This document shows, piece by piece, positions 16,463 to 24,623 of a stretch of 47,627 nucleotides of DNA. Every line of letters begins with the position of its first letter. The stretch's first letter is position 1. Origin of the DNA: an uncultured Alphaproteobacteria bacterium (GTDB lineage Bacteria > Pseudomonadota > Alphaproteobacteria > Methylaequorales > Methylaequoraceae); the NCBI GenBank assembly GCA_902526865.1, contig CABZMK010000011.1:1-47627 (forward strand). The letters are read 5' to 3'. The notes beneath the pieces were generated by a model. That model was not told the origin of the DNA, ran no database searches, and saw only the letters and a list, made by a program, of their open reading frames with translations. Made by a program: the position numbers and the translations under genes.

Positions 16463-17245
16463 ATGCCTTCAATTAGAAATTTAAACTGTCTCTGTCTTAA
16501 TATTTTAATTTTATTCTTTTTGTCATTTTCACGTTTGCTTGCGAATGATGATAAAAATCAACACAAATTAAATGATATTCCCTCACAGTGTAAAAATTCA
16601 TTAGGATGGTATGACGATCACCCAGGCTATTTTGGTGAGTTTAATAGAATTCTCGAATATTGTAAACAATACGCTAAAGACGTGAGTCCAAAAGGCTTCG
16701 AAGTTAATCCAATACTCTCAGATTTTGGAAGCATGAGTGGAGTAAATACCCGCCCGAGGGATACTATTCATCAGGGTATAGATATTATTGGTTTTAAAAA
16801 TCAACCTATAATTGCAATTGCCGATGGAAAGGTTTTAGAAACAATAGTCGAAGATTGTTGGGGTGCTACAATAGTCATCGATCACGGAAAAGCTCTAGAT
16901 GGAAAAAATCTTATTGCAATTTATGGTCACGTTGGTGAATTTAAAGTTAATGAAAATGATATTGTAAAACGAGGAGATGTCATTGCAAAGTTACCAATAA
17001 AAGTTAAATATCGTTGCATGGCAAGAGTTCGTCATTTACATCTCCAAATTGGCCAAGAATATTGCGAAAAAAAAGATAATTGGGGTTGTAAATATTTTAT
17101 TAAGGATTTTTATAGATCACTTGACCCTCATAAGTATTGGGCCAACGGACCTAATAATATTTCATGTTACGAAAAAAATAAATCGTTTAAAGAAGGAGTT
17201 ATTACATATCCTTTTGAATGCGAAAAAAGGGTCGAGCTTCCCTAG
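16463..17245 (+). CDS. M23 family metallopeptidase, exported
   Basis: The 260-residue product has an N-terminal hydrophobic signal (about 8-27, ending LLAND) and a LytM/M23 domain at about 85-200. Zinc ligands are visible as His103 and Asp107 in IHQGIDI and His193 in HLHLQIG; His191 and His156 (YGHV) are the catalytic or ligand-assisting histidines. Such enzymes cut peptidoglycan cross-links, or act as inactive scaffolds, but here the full set is present, so it is probably active in the periplasm. Extra cysteines flank the domain (QCKN, DDCWG, YRCMA, NWGCK), suggesting disulfides. It stands alone on the plus strand. Confidence 0.87.
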   Translation: MPSIRNLNCLCLNILILFFLSFSRLLANDDKNQHKLNDIPSQCKNSLGWYDDHPGYFGEFNRILEYCKQYAKDVSPKGFEVNPILSDFGSMSGVNTRPRDTIHQGIDIIGFKNQPIIAIADGKVLETIVEDCWGATIVIDHGKALDGKNLIAIYGHVGEFKVNENDIVKRGDVIAKLPIKVKYRCMARVRHLHLQIGQEYCEKKDNWGCKYFIKDFYRSLDPHKYWANGPNNISCYEKNKSFKEGVITYPFECEKRVELP

Positions 17246-17309
17246 TTAATAATTAAGTACTAATTAAAATCGTATCTAAATTAAAATAATAATTACAAAT
17301 TTAAGTAAT

Positions 17310-17678
17310 TTAATTATCAATAAATTCATTCAACTCTTTATATATTTTTTCTTTAATCGGCAAGAAACTACAAATGTATTTCCTTCTCCCTTAAGTATGT
17401 ATCAAAATTAAATCGTTTTTATTTATTTTACCGACATATCTTATTTCAATAAAATTTGGTTCAACATTTTTTTAGTCATAATTGTGAAATTGTATTTAAT
17501 ATTCCTTAGATATAAAAAACTTTTAACATTGGTTTCATTTTCAAAAAAAAAAGAAGAATGGATAACCCCTAATTGTTTTTCTTTGTGTTTCGCACTTGAT
17601 TGATTTTCCTAATATCTCAATACCAAATGAGGGGTTATAGAAAAAAATAAAAATAAATATCAATAAGAATTATTTCAT
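17310..17678 (-). pseudogene. Decayed copy of the small secreted-protein gene at 18389-18757
   Basis: On the minus strand this 369-nt stretch aligns over its whole length with the intact gene 0.7 kb away, which is also 369 nt. Shared pieces include SFGIEILGKSIKCETQRKTIRGYP (read here in two parts), IEIRYVGKI, DLILIHT and EKIYKELNEFI. The copy is broken by a TAA at codon 3, by an extra T in the poly-T run that encodes the FFFFF stretch, by a lost T in the following SFF segment, and by a TAA after LILIHT. The two indels cancel in length. It fills most of the 570-nt gap between the M23 gene and the 78-residue gene. Confidence 0.85.
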
Positions 17679-17818
17679 GCTCTTGATCACATCATCAAAA
17701 TTATTAATGAAATAACTGTTCCAATTATTATGAATCTAAATAACATATAAACTAGTTTCAGTAAAATTACATATAATTAAATCGGTACAAATAAGATTTT
17801 TTTTTATTGTTTAAAATT

Positions 17819-18055
17819 TTAACGTTTTTTAAATTTTTTTATTAAATTAAGATTTTTTTTTTTATTTCTTGCATTAATTTCATTTTTGTCTTCAGTACTG
17901 AACATACATATTCTATTTCTCACACCTCTTGTTCTTTCAAAAGAATTTTTCGGTGATTTACATTCGTAAAACACTCCATCAATATTAATTTTTTTTTTTC
18001 CGTAAGATTCATCACTAAAAAAAAAGATTATAAAAATTATAAAAAAATAATACAT
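17819..18055 (-). CDS. Small secreted basic protein, 78 aa
   Basis: From the ATG at 18053-18055 the product begins MYYFFIIFIIFFFSDESYGKK, a strong signal peptide. The short mature part contains two cysteines (YECKS and RICMF) and a very basic tail (NKKKNLNLIKKFKKR). A GTG two codons upstream (18061) is an alternative start. I recognise no family, but size, export signal and cysteine pair resemble the other small exported proteins of this region. The AT-rich composition makes a chance frame possible, and no strong ribosome binding site is seen. Confidence 0.5.
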   Translation of the reverse strand: MYYFFIIFIIFFFSDESYGKKKINIDGVFYECKSPKNSFERTRGVRNRICMFSTEDKNEINARNKKKNLNLIKKFKKR

Positions 18056-18122
18056 AATCACTCAACTGTAACCGAATGTTTTCTTATTGTGGGTATCAAA
18101 ATCCTTTTAAAAAACAACTTTT

Positions 18123-18302
18123 TCACCTTTCTTTCTTTTCTTCAATTTCATGAATATCATTATCTATATCTATCAAATAACTTTTTATTACAGTTAATTC
18201 CTCATACAATTTTTCATATTTTGAATTCAAATGAAAGGTAGAACTCAAAATTATAATAATAATTAATATAATTCCTATTAAACCGATATTTATTTTAGAC
18301 AT
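18123..18302 (-). CDS. Micro-ORF: 59-aa membrane-anchored coiled-coil protein
   Basis: A perfect AAGGAG (plus-strand ctcctt at 18311-18316) stands 8 nt before the ATG at 18300-18302. This is one of the best ribosome binding sites in the window. The 59-residue product starts MSKINIGLIGIILIIIIIL, a single N-terminal membrane span. It continues as a charged helix (YEKLYEELTVIKSYLIDIDNDIHEIEEKK, read in parts) with leucine/isoleucine spacing suggesting a coiled coil on one face of the membrane. It lies on the same strand as the secreted-protein genes on either side. I recognise no family. Confidence 0.75.
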   Translation of the reverse strand: MSKINIGLIGIILIIIIILSSTFHLNSKYEKLYEELTVIKSYLIDIDNDIHEIEEKKER

Positions 18303-18388
18303 TTAAAAATCTCCTTAATTATTCAACAGTCATCCAATAAACCAACTCTGTAGGTTGATCGTTAAATATTATCACAAATATCAGTGGG

Positions 18389-18757
18389 TTAAAAACCAAT
18401 AAAATTACTTAACTCTTTATATATTTTTTCTTCTGTTGGTAAGAAAATACAACTGTATTCCCTTCCCCCTTTAGTATGAATTAAAATTAGATCACTCTTC
18501 TCTATTTTTCCAACATATCTAATTTCAATAAAATTTGGTTCAATATCTTTATAATTAAGATTATGAAATTTTATTAAATTTTCATCAGATATAAAAAAAC
18601 TTTTTACATTCGTTTCATTTTCAAAAAAAAAGAAGAACGGGTAACCCCTTATAGTTTTTTTTTGTGTTTCACACTTGATTGATTTTCCTATTATCTCAAT
18701 ACTAAAAGAGGGGTTAGAGAAAAAGGTAACAATCAGTATGAGTAATAGTTTTTTCAT
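18389..18757 (-). CDS. Small secreted protein of the Cys-pair family, 122 aa (intact copy)
   Basis: The product has a signal peptide (MKKLLLILIVTFFSNPSFS, cleavage near 19). Its mature domain opens with GKSIKCET, continues with a Phe-rich strand (YPFFFFFENETNV) and IEIRYVGKIEKSDLILI, and ends with EYSCIFLP. One cysteine near each end suggests a disulfide. The strand order resembles the 136-residue protein at 14.0-14.4 kb. A pseudogene copy lies at 17310-17678. Its start codon overlaps the stop of the 103-residue gene by 4 nt (ATGA), so it depends on that message. Function is unknown. Confidence 0.72.
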   Translation of the reverse strand: MKKLLLILIVTFFSNPSFSIEIIGKSIKCETQKKTIRGYPFFFFFENETNVKSFFISDENLIKFHNLNYKDIEPNFIEIRYVGKIEKSDLILIHTKGGREYSCIFLPTEEKIYKELSNFIGF

Positions 18758-19065
18758 TTTTGTAACTTTCTTAATTCAGTCCAAACATTTAAATAGGAAT
18801 GATGTCTCTCAGATTGATCAGGAGAAATTGAGTTTTTAAAATTATCGTAATTTATGTCTTCAACTATATTCTTGAGTTTACTAGATACATCAGTTTTTTT
18901 TATAAAAGAACGATACTTGTAATCTGAATTTTCCATTTCAAAAACATCTGAGTCTGGAAAAACTTTTTCTATGTCACCTTTAATTCTTGAACGAACTAAC
19001 AACTCATCTTTGTTATTTCTATTTTCAACTATTGATAAAAAAGAATTATTTAGAAATACCCACAT
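18754..19065 (-). CDS. Conserved hypothetical protein, 103 aa
   Basis: The product is a short cytosolic protein with the pattern of a family I know from many bacteria and some phages: an MWVF...SFLSIVEN opening, LLVRSRIKGDIEKVFP, a central YKYRSFI, and an ending DYDNFK-like INYDNFKN then YLNVWTELRKLQ. Bacterial members begin similarly with a W/F-rich strand and end with HD-type YxxVWxxM. No enzyme motif is evident and the function is unknown. It lies 31 nt downstream of the HNH nuclease gene and overlaps the secreted-protein gene, so it may be cotranscribed with both. Confidence 0.72.
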   Translation of the reverse strand: MWVFLNNSFLSIVENRNNKDELLVRSRIKGDIEKVFPDSDVFEMENSDYKYRSFIKKTDVSSKLKNIVEDINYDNFKNSISPDQSERHHSYLNVWTELRKLQK

Positions 19066-19096
19066 ATTAAAAACTAATTGACCCTTAAATAAATTT

Positions 19097-20362
19097 TCAT
19101 TCTTTAAATTTTTCTCTATGTCTTTTTAAAAACTTCTTGTTAGGATAATCTTTCTTCGATCTTGGTAAGTGAATTTTTTTTCCATTAAAACTCATTAAAT
19201 AATTTAATAAAATTTTATCTTCGTTTTTTTTTGACACGACAATTCTATAGTTATCATCAATAATTATGAATCCTTTATCAAAACATTTATGAATAATTAA
19301 TGATAAACACAATCCATTCTGAGGATCTTTTCTGATAGTTTTATCTTCACTCCATTGAACAATATGAGAACCTTCAAGAAGAAATTTTGATTTTAATCCA
19401 ATTATACAACACCGATTTGAATAAATATCTTTAACCTCATCAGAAAATATCTTTTGATCTGGACCTCTTGTTTTTTGAATAGAGAATTTATCTTCAGATG
19501 AAAAATCCTTATTATAATAGTTTTTGTGAGACTCAACTAACTCTTTATTTTCCTTTTCATTGTATTCACTGTCAAACCCCATAGACCTGAGAGATTGAAA
19601 ATCTTCGTATAAAATTTCTGTCATTCCGTATTGATTAAAGAAATGTTCAAAATTTTTTTGTTTTTTTTTTTTAAAAAACCATTCATATTCTTTTAAGTCA
19701 TTTTGATAAATTAAATTCTCAAACCTTATTGAATTTTCAATTACACATTTAACCATCCCTTTTTTAAAGTTTGAAATTTTTCCAATTTGTCCAGATCCAT
19801 AAAAATAAAACTGATTACTTTTTGAGTGTCTAATTGGACATTTATAAATAAATCTGTCCCCAACTCTAACTCTTGAATATTTTTTCTCATCCCAGGTGTA
19901 TTGTACAAAATCTATATCACCTTCAACTCGTCTTGAATCAAAAATGAAATACCTAGTAGATTCAGAGTTAAGTTCTTTTTTAACAAGTTCCTTTTTTGAA
20001 TAAAACACTGAAATGTCATAATCATTTTCATCAATTTTTTTAAAAGACAAATTAAAATCTGTTTCTTTTGTTTTTGGTTTCAAATTAATCCAACCTGAGA
20101 AATGTTCTTTAAGAAAGTCACTAAAATCATTTCCCCAAAAAATTCTTCTCACTGGACTCTTAGGTCTTGTCCAAGTAATTTGTGATTCAAATTTTTTTTT
20201 TTTTAAATTTAAATTAATTGTTAATTTTTCTTTAGTATTGGGAATTTCAAAATAATTATATAACTCTTTGGGTATTACAGATCCTTTGTATTTAAAAGAA
20301 CTAAAATCCAAATTTTTAACAACTGAATTGTCAGATACCTTATACCAAGAATAAATTTCCAT
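19097..20362 (-). CDS. HNH endonuclease with N-terminal reader-like domains, possible modification-dependent restriction enzyme
   Basis: The 421-residue protein ends in an HNH_2-type nuclease (about 312-372): CCIIGLK, EGSHIVQW with His333, then NGLCLSLIIHKCFDKG with Asn349 and His358. Before it lie two unrecognised domains. Residues 1-120 contain a strand-rich block ending RRIFWGNDFSDFLKEHF. Residues about 137-250 contain YFIFDSRR, VGDRFIYKCP, FYFYGSGQIGKI and FNQYGMTEI, which by pattern suggest a PUA/EVE-like base-reading fold. HNH enzymes with such readers cut modified DNA. No methyltransferase gene is adjacent. The domain assignment of the N-terminal parts is inference; the HNH call is firm. 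Confidence 0.75.
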   Translation of the reverse strand: MEIYSWYKVSDNSVVKNLDFSSFKYKGSVIPKELYNYFEIPNTKEKLTINLNLKKKKFESQITWTRPKSPVRRIFWGNDFSDFLKEHFSGWINLKPKTKETDFNLSFKKIDENDYDISVFYSKKELVKKELNSESTRYFIFDSRRVEGDIDFVQYTWDEKKYSRVRVGDRFIYKCPIRHSKSNQFYFYGSGQIGKISNFKKGMVKCVIENSIRFENLIYQNDLKEYEWFFKKKKQKNFEHFFNQYGMTEILYEDFQSLRSMGFDSEYNEKENKELVESHKNYYNKDFSSEDKFSIQKTRGPDQKIFSDEVKDIYSNRCCIIGLKSKFLLEGSHIVQWSEDKTIRKDPQNGLCLSLIIHKCFDKGFIIIDDNYRIVVSKKNEDKILLNYLMSFNGKKIHLPRSKKDYPNKKFLKRHREKFKE

Positions 20363-20390
20363 TATTAAACCTAATTTTCTTTTTTTTCTT

Positions 20391-20459
20391 TCATAAAAAG
20401 ATCAACAACGATCCAAATATAAGAATATCTATAATAATTACTTTTGTAAAATCACTCAT
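20391..20459 (-). CDS. Possible micro-ORF: 22-aa membrane peptide
   Basis: An ATG at 20457-20459 overlaps the stop of the upstream gene (ATGAGTGA) and opens a 22-codon frame, MSDFTKVIIIDILIFGSLLI, with one hydrophobic segment. The coupled start is the only support; length and composition alone are not convincing. It sits between the 108-residue gene and the HNH nuclease gene. Confidence 0.25.
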   Translation of the reverse strand: MSDFTKVIIIDILIFGSLLIFL

Positions 20460-20778
20460 AAATCAACCTACTCTTTATTATTTCCCCTAACTTACTTTGA
20501 TTCTTTTCTAAGAGTTTATTATACTTCTTAATCAACTCAAAAACTAAACTTGGATAAAACTTTTTTCCTCTGTAACTCAACAAATTTATCTGATTAAAAT
20601 ATTGACTTATCATTTTATAAGTATGTCCACATTCTCTAAAAAAAATAATCTTATCAACCAACATTTTTTGATATGGAGGGTATGGATAAGAATTCAGTCT
20701 TATGTTTGATATCTTATAGTGAATTTTAAGGGTGATGTTTGTATAATCTCTAAAACTATACATACAAAACGAAATCAT
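20452..20778 (-). CDS. Small protein with recombinase-like helix-turn-helix domain
   Basis: The 108-residue product has a C-terminal half (residues about 38-95) that reads like the helix-turn-helix found in serine-recombinase C-terminal domains: DKIIFFRECGHTYKMISQYF, then LSYRGKKFYPSLVFELIKKY. The usual pattern is hydrophobic LREEG-x-tyxxIA, LNxxG, RGkxF. There is no catalytic domain, so it is more likely a DNA-binding protein or a domain remnant. Its start overlaps the glmS stop by 4 nt (ATGA), placing it at the end of the glmU-glmS transcript. An ATG at residue 39 is a possible later start. Confidence 0.55.
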   Translation of the reverse strand: MISFCMYSFRDYTNITLKIHYKISNIRLNSYPYPPYQKMLVDKIIFFRECGHTYKMISQYFNQINLLSYRGKKFYPSLVFELIKKYNKLLEKNQSKLGEIIKSRLIYE

Positions 20779-22595
20779 TCCACGGTTACTGATTTAGCTA
20801 AATTTCTAGGTTGATCAACATCGGCACCTTTCAAAACTCCTACATAATAAGATAGTAGTTGAACTGGTAAAGTAAAAATTATTGGTTGTACAAACTCATG
20901 AAGATTCTTTAAAACTAATCTTTTGAGATTTTTATCATCGATCTCTTTGTCGCCGTTAGTATCAGTAATTAATATAACTTTACCTCCGCGTGCTAAAATT
21001 TCCTGCATATTAGAAATATTTTTTTCAAATAAACTATCTTTTGGTGCTAAAACAATTACAGGAACTTTATCATCAACCAATGCAATTGGACCGTGTTTCA
21101 TTTCGCCAGAAGCGTATCCCTCAGCATGTATGTAAGAAATTTCTTTTAATTTTAATGCACCCTCCATTGCAATTGGAAACAAATGACCTCTTCCCAAGAA
21201 TAAAACACTTTTTGCATTAACTATTTGCTTACTTAATTTCTTGACTTGCTCTAATAAATTAAAAACAGATGACATATTTGAAGGGATTTCCAAAAGTTTT
21301 TCAGTCAATTGTTCCTCAATGGAATTATTAATTGTTTTTCTCTCTCTTCCAGCTATTAAACATAAGCACGCTAAAACACTTAGTTGTGCAGTAAACGCTT
21401 TAGTTGATGCAACACCAATTTCTGGACCCGCTTCAATAGTTATGAAGTTGTGGGATTCTCTTGCAATACTACTCTCTGAATTGTTGACAATACTAAATAT
21501 TTTACTACCGTTTTTCTTTGCAAATTTTAAAGCCGCCAATGTATCTGCAGTTTCACCAGATTGTGAAATAAATATTGAAAGTGTATTCTTCGATTTAACG
21601 TATGTTTTGTATCTAAATTCGGATGCTAGATAAGAATTTGCATTCAAATTTAAATATTTTTCAAACCAGTAAGTTGCGGTTTGGCATGCAAAGTAAGATG
21701 TTCCACATGCAATAAAATCTATTTTTGAAATTTTTTTCCAATTAATCTTTAAATCAAGAATATTTATCTTTTTTTTAATAGGATCAAGGAATCTTGATAA
21801 AGAGTCTCCAATAATAGGTGGTTGTTCAAAAATTTCTTTTTGCATGTAATGATCAAAATTCCCTTTATCAAGATTTGATCCTGTAAACGAAGATAATGTT
21901 ATATTTCTCTTAACTTTTTTAAAATCTTTATTGTAAATTTCAAATTTGTCTTTCTCAATTACAACGCTATCTCCTTCATCCATAAATATAATCTTTTGAG
22001 TAAAAGGTGCTAGAGCTAACGAGTCAGAACCTAAATAAGTAGTTTTATCTGATAAACCAAGTGCTAATGGACTTCCTCTCCTCGCGCCTGCTAATAGATT
22101 AAAATTTTTAAAAAGTATTGCTATAGCAAATGCACCCTCTAAGTATTTTAAAGTGTTTTTTATTGCATTCCGTGGGGTATTTACCCTCAACTCATAACTT
22201 AGTAAATGAGCTATAACTTCACTATCAGTTTGCGATTTAAAAATAAATCCTTTATTTTTCAACATTTTCTTAAGTTGCGAGTAATTCTCAATTATTCCAT
22301 TATGAACAATCGAAACATTTTCAGAAACATGGGGATGAGCATTATCTGTAGATGGCACACCATGGGTAGCCCATCTTGTATGACCAATTCCAATATTTCC
22401 AAAGAGCTCATTAGTTTTTATTTTTTTATTTAGATTCTCTAACTTACCTTTAGCTCTTATAGTTATGATCGAGTTACTATTATCCAGAACTGAGATACCA
22501 GATGAATCATACCCTCGATATTCGAGCTTAGAGAGTCCCGTTAAAATTGGATTAATTACTGGATTATTAGAAAAAATACCAAAGATCCCACACAT
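20775..22595 (-). CDS. glmS: Glucosamine--fructose-6-phosphate aminotransferase (isomerizing)
   Basis: The 606-residue enzyme has an N-terminal glutamine amidotransferase with nucleophile Cys2 (MCGIFGIFS) and the HTRWATHG and HNGIIENY segments. Two SIS sugar-isomerase domains follow (ACGTSYFAC, FISQSGETADT and EGALKLKEISYIHAEGYASGEMKHGPIALV in several parts), and the C-terminal DQPRNLAKSVTVE is complete. It makes glucosamine 6-phosphate for peptidoglycan and lipid A. It follows glmU with a one-base overlap, so the two UDP-GlcNAc pathway enzymes are cotranscribed. No glmS ribozyme or other leader is visible; control would have to be elsewhere. Confidence 0.98.
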   Translation of the reverse strand: MCGIFGIFSNNPVINPILTGLSKLEYRGYDSSGISVLDNSNSIITIRAKGKLENLNKKIKTNELFGNIGIGHTRWATHGVPSTDNAHPHVSENVSIVHNGIIENYSQLKKMLKNKGFIFKSQTDSEVIAHLLSYELRVNTPRNAIKNTLKYLEGAFAIAILFKNFNLLAGARRGSPLALGLSDKTTYLGSDSLALAPFTQKIIFMDEGDSVVIEKDKFEIYNKDFKKVKRNITLSSFTGSNLDKGNFDHYMQKEIFEQPPIIGDSLSRFLDPIKKKINILDLKINWKKISKIDFIACGTSYFACQTATYWFEKYLNLNANSYLASEFRYKTYVKSKNTLSIFISQSGETADTLAALKFAKKNGSKIFSIVNNSESSIARESHNFITIEAGPEIGVASTKAFTAQLSVLACLCLIAGRERKTINNSIEEQLTEKLLEIPSNMSSVFNLLEQVKKLSKQIVNAKSVLFLGRGHLFPIAMEGALKLKEISYIHAEGYASGEMKHGPIALVDDKVPVIVLAPKDSLFEKNISNMQEILARGGKVILITDTNGDKEIDDKNLKRLVLKNLHEFVQPIIFTLPVQLLSYYVGVLKGADVDQPRNLAKSVTVE

Positions 22596-23899
22596 TATTT
22601 TTTTTTATTTTTTTTGATTAATTCAGATTTTCGATAAACAATAGTTTCTATTGGGACATCCTTATTGATAACAGTTCCAGCTCCAACTATAGAACCTTTT
22701 TTTATATTTAACGGGGCAACTAAAGAGGTATTAGATCCAATAAAACAGTTTTTACCAATTATGGTTTTATTCTTTCTAAAACCATCATAATTGCAAGTAA
22801 TTGCACCAGCACCAATATTACTATCACTATTAATAATTGAATCTCCAATGTAGGATAAATGAGAAATTTTAACATTCTTATCAACTTTTGATTTTTTTAT
22901 TTCAACAAAATTTCCGATTTTGGAGTTTTCTTTAATTTCAACCCCATCTCTGATTCTTGCATAGGGACCAATAACAGAGTCATTAGAAACAATTACGTTA
23001 TCAAGATAACTAAAACTTCTCAAAGTAACCCGATCTTTGATTTTAACTGCCAAACCAAAATATACATTTGGTTGGATAATAACATCTTTACCAATTTGAG
23101 TGTCGTAACTAAAAAAAATTGTTTCAGGGGCCACCATTTGAACCCCTTTAGATAAATAGTAATTTCTTTTTATGTTTTGAAATTCAAAATTTACTCTCGC
23201 TAGGTCCCTCATACAATTAACACCTAATGTCTCGGTAAAATCACACGAGACATGATCGATTGAAAGATTTTTTTTATTAAAGATTTCAACCAAATCTGTT
23301 AAAAAATACTCTTTTTTTTTATTTTTATTTTTAATTAATTTTAGGTTTTCAATAAGTCTTTTTGTTTTAAAAATCATTATTCCAGAATTACATATATTAG
23401 AGTGTTTATCGTTTGTAATTTCACCGTCTTCAACTATTCCAGTTAATCTTTTATTTATAAATTTTAATTTTCCATAAGAATTCGTCTCATTATCTGGGAT
23501 CATTGAAATAACACATAAATCTAAATTATCTTTATGAAATTTTTTTAAAGATTTTTTTAATGTCTTTGGCGAAATTAATGGAGTATCGCCACATAAAACT
23601 ATAGTGGTATTAGAATTCTTTGTACTTTCATCTAATGAGGAATTTACAGCATCAGCTGTACCATTTTGCTTGATCTGTGTTGAAAAGGTTACCTTTCTGT
23701 ATTTACTTTTTATTTCACTTTTATATTGTGAAAATGAACTTGATATTACAATCTTTACCCTAACATCTTTGAAAGAATTTATTGAATCTAGAATATGAAA
23801 TAGCATCGGATAATTTCCAACCTCATGCAAAACTTTTGGTTTTGCAGATAGCATTCTTGAACCTTTTCCTGCTGCTAAAACAATTATAGATAAAGACAT
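22595..23899 (-). CDS. glmU: Bifunctional GlmU: GlcNAc-1-P uridylyltransferase / GlcN-1-P acetyltransferase
   Basis: The 434-residue protein starts with the uridylyltransferase signature LAAGKGSRMLSAKPKVLHEV and has VLCGDTPL and the metal-site region near 225. The C-terminal left-handed beta-helix carries hexapeptide repeats (about 250-420), including GDSIINSDSNIGAGAITCNYDG with the acetyl-CoA site, and ends IVYRKSELIKK. The length is about 20 residues under the E. coli enzyme. It makes UDP-GlcNAc together with the adjacent glmS product. The gene is divergent from gph with about 67 nt between. Confidence 0.97.
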   Translation of the reverse strand: MSLSIIVLAAGKGSRMLSAKPKVLHEVGNYPMLFHILDSINSFKDVRVKIVISSSFSQYKSEIKSKYRKVTFSTQIKQNGTADAVNSSLDESTKNSNTTIVLCGDTPLISPKTLKKSLKKFHKDNLDLCVISMIPDNETNSYGKLKFINKRLTGIVEDGEITNDKHSNICNSGIMIFKTKRLIENLKLIKNKNKKKEYFLTDLVEIFNKKNLSIDHVSCDFTETLGVNCMRDLARVNFEFQNIKRNYYLSKGVQMVAPETIFFSYDTQIGKDVIIQPNVYFGLAVKIKDRVTLRSFSYLDNVIVSNDSVIGPYARIRDGVEIKENSKIGNFVEIKKSKVDKNVKISHLSYIGDSIINSDSNIGAGAITCNYDGFRKNKTIIGKNCFIGSNTSLVAPLNIKKGSIVGAGTVINKDVPIETIVYRKSELIKKNKKK

Positions 23900-23966
23900 T
23901 AAGTAAACTTGAAATTAAAAATTAAATTAATATTATAACATTTTTTTTATAGAGAAAATTCTTTTT

Positions 23967-24623
23967 ATGAATAAAAAAATAAAATGCATACTAATTGACT
24001 TAGATGGTACAATAATAAATAGCGGACCTGATCTTATTGATTCTTTAAATTTTGTTTTAAGAAATCAAAATATAAAACCCGTTGAAAGAAGAATTATTGG
24101 TTCATTAGTAGGTGGTGGGGCCAAAGCAATGATAATCCGGGCTTATCAGAATCTGAAACTTAAACCTCCCCTTAACATAGATTTATTAATAGAAGATTTT
24201 TTAGCATTTTATTTTGATAATTGTAGTAAAAGATCATTTTTATATCCAAATGTTTTTAATACCTTAAAAGAGCTAAAATCAAAATTCAAGATTGCTCTCT
24301 GTACTAATAAAAAACAATTTATTACTGAAAAGATTCTTATGGATTTTAAAATTGAAGATTTTTTTGACTGTGTATTAGGTTCGGATTCAAAAATCAAACT
24401 TAAGCCAGATACAGAAATGTTGGAATATTGTTTAAATGAATGTCATGTTGCGCCAGAACAAGCAATTATGATTGGAGATAGTAGTAATGATATTATACCT
24501 GCAAAGGCTTTAGGTATGAAATCGATTTACGTAACGTATGGTTACGGAGAAATAGAAAACTCAATCAAGCCAGATTATGTTATAGACGGTTTTGATGAAG
24601 TATTAAAAATTATCAAATTTTAA
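23967..24623 (+). CDS. gph: Phosphoglycolate phosphatase (HAD family)
   Basis: The 218-residue HAD phosphatase has the nucleophile motif ILIDLDGTIINSGPDL (Asp11, Asp13), motif II CTNKK, the lysine at LKPDTEM and motif IV MIGDSSNDIIPAKALG. The cap between motifs I and II is helical, as in Gph. The NSGPDL start and GVGG-like SLVGGGAK segment fit phosphoglycolate phosphatase, which clears 2-phosphoglycolate; other HAD substrates cannot be excluded. It is divergent from glmU. Its last codons overlap a possible antisense micro-ORF. Confidence 0.87.
   Translation: MNKKIKCILIDLDGTIINSGPDLIDSLNFVLRNQNIKPVERRIIGSLVGGGAKAMIIRAYQNLKLKPPLNIDLLIEDFLAFYFDNCSKRSFLYPNVFNTLKELKSKFKIALCTNKKQFITEKILMDFKIEDFFDCVLGSDSKIKLKPDTEMLEYCLNECHVAPEQAIMIGDSSNDIIPAKALGMKSIYVTYGYGEIENSIKPDYVIDGFDEVLKIIKF

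Noticed and set aside
17680-17818. 19-codon hydrophobic frame between the pseudogene and the 78-aa gene
   Set aside because: It is too short and has no ribosome binding site; the rest of this stretch shows nothing.
13122-20778. The cysS-glmS region as a prophage or integrated element
   Set aside because: No integrase, structural phage gene, tRNA attachment site or flanking repeat is visible. The recombinase-like 108-aa protein has no catalytic domain.
21241-21633. Long plus-strand frame inside glmS
   Set aside because: It is antisense to a fully conserved glmS region, with no ribosome binding site and no recognisable product. The same applies to the plus-strand frames at 2479-2739, 4480-4833, 31789-32139 and 38098-38391.
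20775-22700. glmS ribozyme or leader riboswitch
   Set aside because: glmU ends one base into glmS, leaving no leader; the glmU upstream gap is only about 67 nt.
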